Source of the DNA: Bacteroidota bacterium
GTDB taxonomy: Bacteria; Bacteroidota; Bacteroidia; B-17B0; Aurantibacillaceae
Assembly (NCBI GenBank): GCA_021155905.1
Contig: JAJNBG010000004.1
Coordinates: 117,780 to 181,779, forward strand
DNA: 64,000 nucleotides
Reading direction: 5' to 3'
Position numbers and translations under genes: made by a program. Position 1 is the first letter of the stretch. Every line of letters begins with the position of its first letter. The notes beneath the pieces are model-generated. The model searched no databases and was not told the DNA's origin. It worked only from the letters and a program-made list of their open reading frames with translations. Positions 34,309-44,110 of the stretch are shown piece after piece.

Positions 34309-34326
34309 AATTAGGTGACCCTAATT
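34309..34326. promoter_or_regulatory. DtxR-box between the regulator and the TonB receptor
   Basis: AATTAGG-TGAC-CCTAATT is a perfect 7-bp inverted repeat with a 4-bp centre. It closely resembles the TTAGGnnAnCCTAA operator core of DtxR/IdeR. Its centre is about 35-40 bp from either predicted transcription start, over both -33 regions. Confidence 0.82.
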
Positions 34327-34345
34327 TTATTAAATAGTGTATGCT

Positions 34346-34353
34346 TATTTTTG
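34346..34353 (+). promoter_or_regulatory. -7 box (TATTTTTG) of the TonB receptor gene
   Basis: Exact TAnnTTTG ending 4 bp before the ATG at 34358. The predicted transcription start falls on or next to the start codon, hinting at a leaderless or almost leaderless mRNA. Confidence 0.5.
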
Positions 34354-34357
34354 ACGC

Positions 34358-36637
34358 ATGTTAAGAAAAATACCAATTATCTTTTTAATTTTTTTAGTGA
34401 GTGAAGTTTGTTCCCAGGTTCCTGGAACGCTGAAAGGCACCATACAGGCGAATGGCGTCGGAATTCCGTTTGCATCGGTAGGGCTTAATAAAACAACTTT
34501 TGGTGCCAGCACCAATCAGAAAGGGAATTTTGAAATAACAAATATTCCTGCTGGTACCTACGAAGTTTTGGTTTCAGCAATCGGATATGAAAAACAGATG
34601 AAAACGATCACCATTTCAGAATCAAAACCTCTGCAGACAATATCATTTGATTTAAAAGAAAATCTGACCAATTTAAATGAAGTGGTTGTATCGGGAACCA
34701 TGAAGGAAGTTTCAAAAACAGAAAGCCCTGTACCTGTTGAAGTGTATACGCCTGCCATGTTTAAGAAAAACCCTACACCCAGTATTTTCGACGCGCTTCA
34801 GAGTGTGAATGGTGTTCGTCCTCAATTAAACTGTAACGTCTGTAACACAGGTGATATTCATATTAATGGCCTGGAAGGGCCCTATACAATGATCATGATT
34901 GATGGAATGCCCATTGTGAGTGGATTGTCATCTGTATACGGTTTATCCGGAATTCCAAACAGTCTGGTGGAACGCATTGAAATTGTAAAAGGTCCGGCCT
35001 CATCTTTATACGGCAGTGAAGCGGTTGGTGGCCTGATTAATATTATTACAAAAAAAACAGCCAATGCCGATAAAGTTTCTTTGGACGTGATGGCGACCAC
35101 CTACCAGGAATATAATGTGGATGCAGGAATAAAGTATCACCTGGGAAAGAAAGTGAATGCTTTGATGGGAATTAATTATTACAATTATCAGAACCCGGTG
35201 GATAACAACCAGGATGGATTCACGGATGTCACCCTTCAGCACAGGATCTCTGTATTTAATAAACTCAATTTTGAACGAAAAGAAAACCGTGAGGCTTCTG
35301 TAGCACTTCGTTATTATTATGAAGACCGCTGGGGTGGAGATATGAAATGGAACCCTCGTTGGAGAGGAACGGACAGTATTTATGGAGAAAGTATTTACAC
35401 GAGCAGGTACGAGCTGATCGGTAAATACCAGCTGCCATTGAAAGAACGTTTTTTTTATAACGTTTCATTTAATAATCATGATCAGAACTCCTATTACGGC
35501 TTAATAAAATTTAATGCGCAACAGAGGATATTTTTTAACCAGTTGTATTGGGAAAAGGAATTTGAGAAACATTCTGTTTTAATTGGTGCGGCTTACCGCT
35601 ATACCTGGTATGACGACAATACGGTGATCACTCAAACCAATGATACCATCAATCCGAAAAATTTGCCAAACAATGTCGCTTTACCGGGTGTTTTTATCCA
35701 GGATGAAATTAAGTTCAATTGCAATCATAAACTCTTACTGGGATTCAGGTATGATTATAACAATGTGCATGGTAACATATATACCCCGCGCATGTCGTAT
35801 AAGTGGACAGTGAACGCAAATAACATTTTAAGATTAAATGCCGGAACCGGATTCAGAGTGGCAAATGTTTTTAGTGAAGATCACGCTGCGTTAACCGGCT
35901 CAAGGGATGTGGTAATTCTGGATCATATTAAGCCGGAGCAAAGTGTAAATGCAAATCTGAACTATATTACCAAATTCAACCGGGAAAAATTTAATCTTGG
36001 AATTGATATGTCTGCTTTTTTTACGCGCTTCAGTAACCGCATCATTGCAGATTATGACACGGATCCTAATAAAATCTATTTTAGCAACCTGGATGGATAT
36101 GCCATATCGCAGGGCGTATCAGCTAATATTGATTTGGTGTTTAATAAAATTCCTTTGAAATTTCTGATTGGTGGAACCTATATGGATAATTTTAAAGTTG
36201 AGAATGGAACACAGGAAAGACAAGTGTTAACGGAAAATTTTACAGCTACATGGGCAGTTAGTTATGATTGGAAGAAGTATGGTTTAAGTTTCGATTACAC
36301 CGGCAATATATACAGTCCGATGCGTTTACCCTTGTTGGGGCCACTTGATCCACGTGATGAGTATTCACCATGGTGGAGTATTCAGAATATCCAGGCTACA
36401 AAAAAAATAAAGCGCTTTGAAATTTACGGAGGAGTTAAGAATTTGTTGAATTTCACTCCGCCGTCAAATAGTATCGCAAGGCCTTTTGATGCTTTTGATA
36501 AAGGCGTGCAGTACAACAGCTCCGGACAAATCATTCCAACGTCTTCAAATCCTTATGCCATGAGTTTTGACCCGACCTATATGTTTGCACCTAATCAGGG
36601 TATCAGAGGATTTCTGGGCGTGAGGTTTAAAATTTAA
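34358..36637 (+). CDS. TonB-dependent outer-membrane receptor
   Basis: 759 aa. Signal peptide (IPIIFLIFLVSEVCSQ), then a carboxypeptidase-like regulatory beta domain (~20-105), TonB box region (LNEVVVSGTMKEVSKTESPV), plug domain (IHINGLEGPYTMIMIDGMP, and GPASSLYGSEAVGGLINI) and a 22-strand barrel ending GIRGFLGVRFKI. The plug contains a CNVC pair in LNCNVCNTGDIHI, seen in receptors thought to handle metals. With the DtxR-box upstream, the likely cargo is a metal or metal chelate (Fe, Mn or another divalent ion). Confidence 0.93.
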   Translation: MLRKIPIIFLIFLVSEVCSQVPGTLKGTIQANGVGIPFASVGLNKTTFGASTNQKGNFEITNIPAGTYEVLVSAIGYEKQMKTITISESKPLQTISFDLKENLTNLNEVVVSGTMKEVSKTESPVPVEVYTPAMFKKNPTPSIFDALQSVNGVRPQLNCNVCNTGDIHINGLEGPYTMIMIDGMPIVSGLSSVYGLSGIPNSLVERIEIVKGPASSLYGSEAVGGLINIITKKTANADKVSLDVMATTYQEYNVDAGIKYHLGKKVNALMGINYYNYQNPVDNNQDGFTDVTLQHRISVFNKLNFERKENREASVALRYYYEDRWGGDMKWNPRWRGTDSIYGESIYTSRYELIGKYQLPLKERFFYNVSFNNHDQNSYYGLIKFNAQQRIFFNQLYWEKEFEKHSVLIGAAYRYTWYDDNTVITQTNDTINPKNLPNNVALPGVFIQDEIKFNCNHKLLLGFRYDYNNVHGNIYTPRMSYKWTVNANNILRLNAGTGFRVANVFSEDHAALTGSRDVVILDHIKPEQSVNANLNYITKFNREKFNLGIDMSAFFTRFSNRIIADYDTDPNKIYFSNLDGYAISQGVSANIDLVFNKIPLKFLIGGTYMDNFKVENGTQERQVLTENFTATWAVSYDWKKYGLSFDYTGNIYSPMRLPLLGPLDPRDEYSPWWSIQNIQATKKIKRFEIYGGVKNLLNFTPPSNSIARPFDAFDKGVQYNSSGQIIPTSSNPYAMSFDPTYMFAPNQGIRGFLGVRFKI

Positions 36638-36724
36638 GTAGCGCAAAACTTTCAATTGGATTACCAGGTTTATATATTTTGTTTTAACTTGTGCCATGCA
36701 TATTTATAAAATAATTGAATTTAT

Positions 36725-37300
36725 ATGAGAACCAGTCGGGTAGAGGCATTCAGTGATGGAGTATTGGCGATTATCATCACCATTATGATTTTAGAGATAA
36801 AAGTACCCCATGGCGATACGTTTCAGGACCTAATGCCTATTGTCCCAAAATTTATCACTTACCTGCTGAGCTTTATTTATATTGGCATTTATTGGAATAA
36901 TCATCATCATTTATGGCAGGCCGTTGGTCATGTGAATGGTAAAATTTTATGGGCGAATCTGCATTTGCTTTTTTGGCTGTCTCTTTTACCTTTTACAACC
37001 GGTTGGATGGGAGAGAACCATTTTTCTGCTTACCCTGTAGCGCTGTATGGTTTTGTATTACTCATGGCGAGTATTGCATGGGTTATTCTTGCACAGCTTA
37101 TCGTTAAAGAAGAAGGAGATACATCTAAAATAGCCAGAGCATTGAAGAACACGACCAAAGTTAAAGTCTCAATTCTGCTTTATTGTATCGGGGTTATCTT
37201 ATCATTTTTTCAGCCGGTTATCAGTATTGCCGGCTTTGTTATCGTGGCTGTTTTATGGTTTATCCCCGATAAGCGCATTGAGGAATCGTTAAAGAAGTAA
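36725..37300 (+). CDS. TMEM175/DUF1211 family potassium channel-like protein
   Basis: 191 residues, six membrane spans. The family signature RVEAFSDGVLAIIITIMILE (R/K-x3-FSDG) forms the first helix and, in TMEM175 proteins, the pore. The second signature is YWNNHHHLWQ. Bacterial members are tetrameric potassium-permeable channels with one six-helix repeat per chain. It is a single gene after the TonB receptor. Confidence 0.92.
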   Translation: MRTSRVEAFSDGVLAIIITIMILEIKVPHGDTFQDLMPIVPKFITYLLSFIYIGIYWNNHHHLWQAVGHVNGKILWANLHLLFWLSLLPFTTGWMGENHFSAYPVALYGFVLLMASIAWVILAQLIVKEEGDTSKIARALKNTTKVKVSILLYCIGVILSFFQPVISIAGFVIVAVLWFIPDKRIEESLKK

Positions 37301-37405
37301 GAAACTATTTCAGAAATCAGGAAATTCCCATGGATTCTTTCGTCGAGAAAAAAATAAAAAAGATTAAACGGTTTGATAAATTAAAATTTTCTCAGTTTTC
37401 TGACG

Positions 37406-38938
37406 TTATTTCGTAATAAAGATTTTCTTTTTACTAACCACTTTATTTGAATCATATATAGTGAGCAAATAGACACCACTGGTTAAATTACTTAAATCCA
37501 TCGTACAGGAATTACTATTAGGAAATTCATTTTTTACAAGTTGCCCTGTTAAATTCATTATTTCCACTTTTGTCAAAGGAGCCTTTCCGATAATATTTAA
37601 ATTACTGGTTGCGTGATTTTGGTATATAAAAATCTCAGGACTGTCATAATTACCTACACCGACGCTCGCACCAACTGCCATCAAAGTCCCGGTTCCGACC
37701 GTTAAAGGAGTAATAATTCCAAAGGTATCGGATTTATTGGCCTGGATCAAACTCAAATTCAAAACTTCATCAGTTGCTAAAGTTGATTTTATCATGTAAT
37801 GTAAAGTGGCAATTTTACCAAAGCCGGAAACATTTGCATTCACAGTATGCGTGCTCGCAGTATACAATTTTCCATTTGCAAAATCTGTTTTTCTGAAGTG
37901 AAGGTTAGAATTGGATGCATTTAAAAAAGAACTTGTGTATTCCAGGTAAATACTATTTGGTTCTATTAGAGTGTTGTCATAATTTATTGTAAAAGCGACG
38001 CCATTAATATTAGTAATTGGTGTTAAAGCGTCTCCCAAGTATACGGAAGCTGTGCCCCATGATCCTTTAATTACCACACCCTGATCCGGCACGATGGCGA
38101 GTTGGGGATCTGTAACTGATAGATCGTTTTGTTTAAATGTATGGCTAGCTCCGTAATTATTATAAACAGCCATTGTATCATCAGTATTGATGACTCCGTC
38201 ACCATTACAATCACTATGGTTTAAATTTTTTCCATTGCTAATTGTGTCTTGCCAGTTGTTAGCAAAATAGGATTGCCAGTTATTACTAATAGTTGTCCGA
38301 GCGATTCCTGTTTGACTAAAGTGTAAGCCTAATTCAAGAATGTCAATATTATTTGCATTTCCGTCACTATTAGCGTCGCCCGGCCAAACATTCTGGCAGG
38401 TAGTATTAACATTTACGTTGATTGTGCGCTGACCAACACAACCGTTTGCATCCGTGGCTGTTACCGTATAAAGAGTGGTTGTTAAGGGGCAGACATTGAC
38501 GCTGTTTGTCATCGCAGTATTGGGAGCCCAACTGTATAGATATGGTCCGACGCCACCAAAAGTGTTTACACTTATCGTTTTACAACTCCCTTCGCAAACA
38601 CTATATCCTGTAGCTCCTGAAATAAACAAAGCAGTGGGGGAGGTGATATAAAACATATCTCCAGTAGTGTTTCCTAAAGCATCTGTCACGAAATAGTTGT
38701 AGGCTGAAGCGCTGCCACAGAGTCCTGTTACTGTATAAGTACCGGGTGTAGTAGTAAAAGTCGTTCCATCACTAATATTAACGGTATAATTTGGAAGGCC
38801 TCCGGTTATATTAATTGCAATGCGCCCGTCACATGCTCCGGAACAACTAGGATTCGTGGTTGTAAATGTTGATGTCTGAGCGGATGATACACTGAAACAA
38901 AATATAAGAACACAAAAGACAAATAGGTATTTTTTCAT
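37406..38938 (-). CDS. Secreted T9SS protein with dockerin-like calcium motifs
   Basis: 510 aa. Signal peptide (LFVFCVLIFCFSVSSAQ). Two SprB-like/PKD-like segments follow (TTNPSCSGACDGRIAINITG, and CEGSCKTISVNTFGGVGPYL). Then two dockerin-type calcium loops: GDANSDGNANNIDILELGL and CNGDGVINTDDTMAVYNNYG. Next is a cohesin- or cadherin-like beta region (~270-420), and a C-terminal T9SS type A domain (LNIIGKAPLTKVEIMNLTGQ to GVYLLTIYDS). Probably a surface adhesin or scaffold. Confidence 0.82.
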   Translation of the reverse strand: MKKYLFVFCVLIFCFSVSSAQTSTFTTTNPSCSGACDGRIAINITGGLPNYTVNISDGTTFTTTPGTYTVTGLCGSASAYNYFVTDALGNTTGDMFYITSPTALFISGATGYSVCEGSCKTISVNTFGGVGPYLYSWAPNTAMTNSVNVCPLTTTLYTVTATDANGCVGQRTINVNVNTTCQNVWPGDANSDGNANNIDILELGLHFSQTGIARTTISNNWQSYFANNWQDTISNGKNLNHSDCNGDGVINTDDTMAVYNNYGASHTFKQNDLSVTDPQLAIVPDQGVVIKGSWGTASVYLGDALTPITNINGVAFTINYDNTLIEPNSIYLEYTSSFLNASNSNLHFRKTDFANGKLYTASTHTVNANVSGFGKIATLHYMIKSTLATDEVLNLSLIQANKSDTFGIITPLTVGTGTLMAVGASVGVGNYDSPEIFIYQNHATSNLNIIGKAPLTKVEIMNLTGQLVKNEFPNSNSCTMDLSNLTSGVYLLTIYDSNKVVSKKKIFITK

Positions 38939-39131
38939 AATCAGTTATTAAAAATTTGCATTAACAGAATATTTGATGAGCCGTAAATTTACATCTAATT
39001 ATAGATAAAGAGTATTTCCTGTCGAAGGGATATGATAACTTGGCTCAAATATCCTGAACAGAAACATCTGAGCTTTCTTACAGCCGGATCTTTTGGGTTC
39101 AGGAGTCTCCTTCGTTATTTTTTTAAAGAAT

Positions 39132-39156
39132 AAGGTCCGGCTTAATGTCGGACCTT
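39132..39156 (-). terminator. Probable terminator of the desaturase gene
   Basis: AAGGTCCG (39132-39139) pairs perfectly with CGGACCTT (39149-39156), about 26 bp past the stop. The U run on the minus strand is imperfect (TATTCTTT). Confidence 0.6.
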
Positions 39157-39182
39157 GTTATTTATTAATTAACTGTTTTTAT

Positions 39183-40259
39183 TTATGATCGTCCTAATGT
39201 TTTCAAAAATCTCACATGGGATCCAAGGGCCGTGAAGAAAGTGCGATTTGTATGATAGTTTAGGCCAAATTCCAGGGCAGTTCTTTCCACAATCGGTGAA
39301 ATAGCAGGGTAGTGAATATGACATATATTTGGAAACAAATGATGCTCAATCTGGTAATTCAATCCGCCAATCATCCAGCTAAAGATGCGACTCTTCCTCG
39401 AAAAGTTAACCGTAGTTTCCAGTTCATGAATGGTCCATTCATTTTCAATATTACCATGGGTGTCAGGTGTAGGTTGCTCTGCAGTTTCTACCATATGTGC
39501 CATTTGAAACACCGTACTCATAAACAGGCCGGCTATAGCATGCATGACTAAGAAACCCGTTAATATCAACCACCAGCTGAATCCCGAGAAAACGAGAGGC
39601 AAGCCAATAATGATCGCAAGGTAAGCTACTTTAAAAAAAATCAATCGTGCCATTTCTTTTCGGGGGGAAGTTCCCTGCTGTTTAGTGACACCTGCTTTGT
39701 TGTACTTAGCTAATTGGAAAAATTCTCCAACGTTCCTGAATAGGGTCATAAAACAATACAGGAAGAAGGCATATATGTATTGGTAACGGTGCACTTTTTT
39801 TAAAGGGCTTTGCTTTGATAATCGTAAAGAACCTTTCGGTTCAATGTCTTCATCAAATCCTTCAATATTGGTGTAAGTATGGTGCATCACATTATGCTGG
39901 ACCTTCCAGTTAAATGTATTACCTCCGATAAAGTACATCGTGTGCCCAAATAATTTATTAAGCCAGGATTGTTTGGAAAAAGAACCGTGAACAGCATCAT
40001 GCATCACATTCATGCCGATACCGGCCATACCAATACCCATAATGATGGACAAAGGAAAGATCAGCCAGCCACTTAAAGGCAGTGTAAGCATTACGACGAA
40101 CGGTGCAAGATATCCGGTTAACATCACAATGGATTTAATAATTATTTTGGAGTTTCCCTTCGTGGAGATGCCTTTTTCCTTAAAATAGTCGTTCACATTT
40201 TTCCTGAGAGTGGCTGTGAACTGCCCTTTGTTTTTTGGTATGAATTTAAGAGTTTTCAT
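39183..40259 (-). CDS. Membrane fatty acid desaturase
   Basis: Di-iron desaturase, 358 aa. The three histidine boxes are MHDAVHGSFSK (HxxxH), HNVMHHTYTN (HxxHH) and LNYQIEHHLFPNIC (QxxHH). The QxxHH form is typical of front-end (delta-5/6-like) and acyl-lipid desaturases. Four membrane spans lie around ~50-95 and ~215-260. No cytochrome b5 domain, so an external electron donor is needed. Such enzymes adjust membrane fluidity, for example in the cold. Confidence 0.93.
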   Translation of the reverse strand: MKTLKFIPKNKGQFTATLRKNVNDYFKEKGISTKGNSKIIIKSIVMLTGYLAPFVVMLTLPLSGWLIFPLSIIMGIGMAGIGMNVMHDAVHGSFSKQSWLNKLFGHTMYFIGGNTFNWKVQHNVMHHTYTNIEGFDEDIEPKGSLRLSKQSPLKKVHRYQYIYAFFLYCFMTLFRNVGEFFQLAKYNKAGVTKQQGTSPRKEMARLIFFKVAYLAIIIGLPLVFSGFSWWLILTGFLVMHAIAGLFMSTVFQMAHMVETAEQPTPDTHGNIENEWTIHELETTVNFSRKSRIFSWMIGGLNYQIEHHLFPNICHIHYPAISPIVERTALEFGLNYHTNRTFFTALGSHVRFLKTLGRS

Positions 40260-40511
40260 GTTAAATCTGCTTGCATGCCAATTGCAAGTCTTTTTAAAGC
40301 CGATAAATTTTGATTTGAGAAACTCAGATATGATGAGGCAAAGAGTAATTTAATTCTGAATGAACCGGGGTGGTTATGTATAATACAAAGATAAGCTATT
40401 AATCCTTGCGATACCCGATATACAGCCTGAGATTACCGTTCTTTAACAGGCCACCATTAATTGTTAAAAATAAAATTTTATTGAATTTAGCTTCCAACAA
40501 GCAGATTAAAA

Positions 40512-40745
40512 CTAGTGTTTAACGGGCTTTAAATCTTCGCGTCCAAGCTCCTTATATAGTTTCCGAAGAGCTGCCAAATCTTTTAGAGGATAAAAGAAGC
40601 CCATATTCCGGTAGAAAATACCGTCCGGGCGAATCACGATATCGACCGCATCTTTGGACATTACTTTTAATTCATTTGTCTGAGAAGGGACCGGGCTCTC
40701 CAAAAAACCAAACTCCTTTAATACATCTTCACTTAGTAGCTTCAT
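40512..40745 (-). CDS. Small hypothetical protein (77 aa)
   Basis: Not recognised. From the ATG at 40745 (MKLLSEDVLKEFGFLE), the protein has a central beta region (DAVDIVIRPDGIFYRNMGFFYPL) and a helical end (AALRKLYKELGREDLKP). Upstream codons to 40895 give an unlikely Cys/hydrophobic sequence and are left out. Confidence 0.6.
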   Translation of the reverse strand: MKLLSEDVLKEFGFLESPVPSQTNELKVMSKDAVDIVIRPDGIFYRNMGFFYPLKDLAALRKLYKELGREDLKPVKH

Positions 40746-40989
40746 TCTATAAAAATTGTTGATTGCAAGGTAAGTACAAATGGTTTTGCAACTGGCTACA
40801 AAACATAGCAAATAGAAAATATACCCAATAATGGGTATTAGCTCTCTTATCTGATCGTTCCGCCAATGAACGTGTTTTTTGAAAGAAATCTGCAATCAAA
40901 CCTGTGATTTTAATAACTGAGCTTCCATTTGAAGATTTACATTTGATCACTATTACCAGTGCAAATACCACACTAAAAATCCGTAAATT

Positions 40990-41331
40990 ATGAATACACT
41001 TTATTTAATCATCGCCTTATTTGCTCTTGGAGCCATTATTGGAATGTATCTTCTGGCCATGGTACTACAGAAGAAAGAAACACCAAAGTTTGTGGCATTT
41101 ATTCATGGTGCTTTTGTAGCTGTCGCTTTGATTTTACTGGTCATTTATAATTTCAATCATCCCGGATTTACAGAGGCTATCGTGCTTTTTGTAGTAGCAG
41201 CGGTTGGTGGCTTAACTTTAATTGTCAGGGATCTGACCGGTAAAACATTACCGCGATGGCTGGCAATCGGACACGGTCTCATTGCTGTAGGTGGTTTTGT
41301 TTTTCTCCTGGCATGTGCTTTTTCAGGGTAG
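40990..41331 (+). CDS. Small integral membrane protein (113 aa)
   Basis: About four membrane spans (LIIALFALGAIIGMYLLAMV, FVAVALILLVIYNF, AIVLFVVAAVGGLTLIV, LIAVGGFVFLLACAF) with short loops; two loops hold His (KFVAFIHGAF, and WLAIGHGLIA). The paired xxHGxx helices look like an internal repeat of two spans. No transporter family is recognised. Confidence 0.7.
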   Translation: MNTLYLIIALFALGAIIGMYLLAMVLQKKETPKFVAFIHGAFVAVALILLVIYNFNHPGFTEAIVLFVVAAVGGLTLIVRDLTGKTLPRWLAIGHGLIAVGGFVFLLACAFSG

Positions 41332-41401
41332 CCATTAGTCCGTTTAAATAGTTTCACCAAAAATGAGTCGTTAAATAATAAAGGAGTCAATAAAAATTAA
41401 T

Positions 41402-41827
41402 ATGTCAAAATCAGGTCCATTCATAATCATTGATGATAATAAAAAAGATCAGTTGTTATACCAAATCGTTCTTCAAAATCTGAAGGTGCATAATCCAGTT
41501 CTTTTTTTTGACGATGGCAAGGAAGCATTGGAGTATCTTGAAACAACCAAAGACAATCCTTTCCTGATTATTTGCGATATTAATATGCCACAGATGGATG
41601 GCCTTGACCTGAGACACCGTATTGCCGCCAATCCTTATTTAAAGAAAAAAGCGACACCCTTTGTTTTTATGAGTAGCGCGGCTTCGGGCGCCAATGTGAA
41701 AGAAGCCTATGCACTAGCAGTGCAGGGTTTTTTTAAAAAAGCGGATAGTGCAGCTGGCCTCGAGCGCATCCTGGCATTACTGATCGAATACTGGTCGGAG
41801 TGTATAGAACCGAATACCTACAATTAA
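41402..41827 (+). CDS. Stand-alone response regulator
   Basis: Receiver domain only (141 aa). The acidic pair is in FIIIDDNKKDQL, the phosphoacceptor Asp is in FLIICDINMPQMDGLDL (~60), the switch Ser is in PFVFMSSAA, and the Lys is in GFFKKADS. It belongs to the CheY-like group with long inserts (Rcp1-like), often paired with bacteriophytochrome- or PAS-type kinases, and lies ahead of a second regulator and a PAS kinase. Confidence 0.9.
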   Translation: MSKSGPFIIIDDNKKDQLLYQIVLQNLKVHNPVLFFDDGKEALEYLETTKDNPFLIICDINMPQMDGLDLRHRIAANPYLKKKATPFVFMSSAASGANVKEAYALAVQGFFKKADSAAGLERILALLIEYWSECIEPNTYN

Positions 41828-42015
41828 CGCCAATTGTGAAGAGCGTCTCATTATTAAAAGTCAAATTGGCTATAGGCCTATATCCTGGAAAACGATTAAA
41901 AATGAAATAAAACATGAGTATTTACATATAGATGCAAAAAATTGTTTGGAATAAATAATAGCTATATATTAGCCACGCTGTTATTTTTTAGAACCCAGGA
42001 CTCTCGACCCACAAA

Positions 42016-42426
42016 ATGAAAGAACCGATAAAGTGCCTAATTATTGACGATGATCCGGATGACCAGGAGATCTTCTTAATGTGTATCAGAAAAATCAGCA
42101 GTAACATTGACTGCCTGACTGCGAATAGTGGTGTCGATGCAGTTGGCATGTTGAAGTCTGATAAGGATTATGTTCCTGACTATATTTTCCTGGACGTGAA
42201 TATGCCAAGGATGAATGGAGTCGATTGCCTTAAAAAACTAAAGTCTATTGAAAAGCTGAATCGTACTAAAATACTAATGTATTCTACCACGTCAGAAAGT
42301 GATATCATAAGAGAAACTTTAAGCCTGGGCGCTGTTGAATTCATACAGAAGCCTTCCAGAACCGGCGAACTGAAAGAAAAATTATCTATTATTTTCAACA
42401 TCGTCTCCAAAATAGGCCAGCATTAA
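42016..42426 (+). CDS. Stand-alone response regulator
   Basis: 136 aa receiver. CLIIDDDPDDQEIFLMCI has the acidic triad, YIFLDVNMPRMNGVDCL the phosphoacceptor Asp, ILMYSTTSES the switch Ser/Thr, and VEFIQKPSRTGEL the Lys-Pro. It is 27 bp upstream of the PAS kinase and probably its partner. Confidence 0.92.
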   Translation: MKEPIKCLIIDDDPDDQEIFLMCIRKISSNIDCLTANSGVDAVGMLKSDKDYVPDYIFLDVNMPRMNGVDCLKKLKSIEKLNRTKILMYSTTSESDIIRETLSLGAVEFIQKPSRTGELKEKLSIIFNIVSKIGQH

Positions 42427-42453
42427 TAAAACCATTCTTTAATTTCATTTTAC

Positions 42454-43989
42454 ATGGAAACCGACCCAAAATCGTCCAGTCTTCTTGAAAGGAGAGATCT
42501 TTATCAAAAAATGATCGAGGAGATTGAAGATTATGCGATTATACTTTTAGATAAAAACGGGATCATCCAAAACTGGAACCGGGGTGCCGAGAAAATCAAA
42601 GGTTATTCAGAGTCGGAAATTATTGGCAAGCATTTCAGTACATTTTATTTGGAAGAAGATCTGGCGGTTGATCTGCCAAATAAATTAATGAAGTTAGCCG
42701 AACAAACAGGCCGTGCTGTTCAGGAAGGCTGGCGTAAACGAAAAGACGGTACAAAATTCTGGGGAAGCATAACCATTACGGCCTTACATGACGAACACCA
42801 CAACGTAATAGCTTACTGTAAAGTTACACGGGACCTGACGGATAAAAAAACGGCAGAAGATCAATTAAGAAAAAGCGAAGAGCGCTATCACCAGATGATT
42901 GCGGAAGTGCAGGATTATGCCATTATCTTATTAAGCCCGGAAGGTGTTATTGAAAACTGGAACATCGGAGCAGAGAAAATCAAGGGCTATAAAGCCAGTG
43001 AGGTGATTGGTAAAAAGTTTGAATTATTTTATACTCCGGAAGACCGGGCCGATAATCTTCCCGACAGATTATTAACGAAAGCGAGAACAGAAGGTAAAGC
43101 GTTACAGGAAGGCTGGAGGGTGAGAAAAGATGGTTCCCGTTTCTGGGGCACTATTGTGATTACGGCATTGCACGGAAGAGATGGCAAGGTCATTGGATTT
43201 TCGAAAGTAACAAGGGATCTGACACAGCAAAAACTGGCAGAGGAAAAACTGTTCGCTTATAATGCAGAGCTTGAACGACAGAATTCTGAGTTGGAGCAGT
43301 TTGCCTATGTGGCCTCACATGATCTCCAGGAACCCCTTCGTAAAATACAGACTTTTGCAGAATTGATCCAGGAAAATTATTCAGATAAAGCATTTGTTAC
43401 CCGTTATTTTGAGAAACTGGAGTCCTCTGCTCAACGCATGTCGGAGCTAGTGAAATCCTTGTTGAATTATAGCCGCCTTACCAAAGACATTGACAAAAAA
43501 ACAGATCTGAACGTTGACCTTAACACTATAGTAAATGATGTGCGACAGGATTTTGAATTATTAATCAGTGAAAAACATGCGACCCTGATTTCAGACTCTT
43601 TACCCGAGGTACACGGTAATCGGATGCAACTCGGACAATTGTTTTCAAACCTGGTCAGTAATTCCTTAAAATTTTCAGTGGAAAATCCAATCATTAAGAT
43701 TAGTTCAACCATTGTCAATAAATCCCAGATCCCCGATGCACCGGACACGCTGACGAATAAACAATATTACCGGATTTTATTTGAGGATAACGGGATTGGA
43801 TTTGAACAACAATATGATAAAATTATATTTTCTTTATTCCAGAGATTAAACGAAAAACAGGATTATGCGGGTACCGGTATTGGACTGGCTCTTTGTAAAA
43901 AAATTGTGGAAAACCACCATGGTTTTATTACTGCTGTAAGCGAACCTGATAAAGGCGCGAAGTTTTATGTGTACTTACCTAAGATTTAA
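42454..43989 (+). CDS. Sensor histidine kinase with two PAS domains
   Basis: 511 aa, no membrane span, so cytosolic. Two near-duplicate PAS domains (~20-130 and ~145-255) with matching blocks IIQNWNRGAEKIKGYSESEI and VIENWNIGAEKIKGYKASEV, indicating internal duplication. A coiled linker leads to HisKA with the phosphorylated His289 in VASHDLQEPLRKIQTF. The HATPase_c domain has LFSNLVSNSLKFS (N box), FEDNGIGFE (G1) and GTGIGLALCKKI (G2). The DLQEPLRK box is the phytochrome-like type. It probably signals through the adjacent regulators. Confidence 0.95.
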   Translation: METDPKSSSLLERRDLYQKMIEEIEDYAIILLDKNGIIQNWNRGAEKIKGYSESEIIGKHFSTFYLEEDLAVDLPNKLMKLAEQTGRAVQEGWRKRKDGTKFWGSITITALHDEHHNVIAYCKVTRDLTDKKTAEDQLRKSEERYHQMIAEVQDYAIILLSPEGVIENWNIGAEKIKGYKASEVIGKKFELFYTPEDRADNLPDRLLTKARTEGKALQEGWRVRKDGSRFWGTIVITALHGRDGKVIGFSKVTRDLTQQKLAEEKLFAYNAELERQNSELEQFAYVASHDLQEPLRKIQTFAELIQENYSDKAFVTRYFEKLESSAQRMSELVKSLLNYSRLTKDIDKKTDLNVDLNTIVNDVRQDFELLISEKHATLISDSLPEVHGNRMQLGQLFSNLVSNSLKFSVENPIIKISSTIVNKSQIPDAPDTLTNKQYYRILFEDNGIGFEQQYDKIIFSLFQRLNEKQDYAGTGIGLALCKKIVENHHGFITAVSEPDKGAKFYVYLPKI

Positions 43990-44110
43990 TAAGTATATCT
44001 TTCTACAAAACCGGTAAATTTCCGCAAATCGACATCGCTGAAAATCCGGATGGATTTATGAAAGATGAATTTTAGTATTCTCATGTATCTTTACATAAGA
44101 AATTATTTTA

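Noticed and set aside
40265..40290. CTTGCATGCCAATTGCAA resembling the sequence at the very end of the window
   Set aside because: The shared exact run is about 13 bases, expected by chance in a 64-kb window, and the second copy lies in coding sequence.
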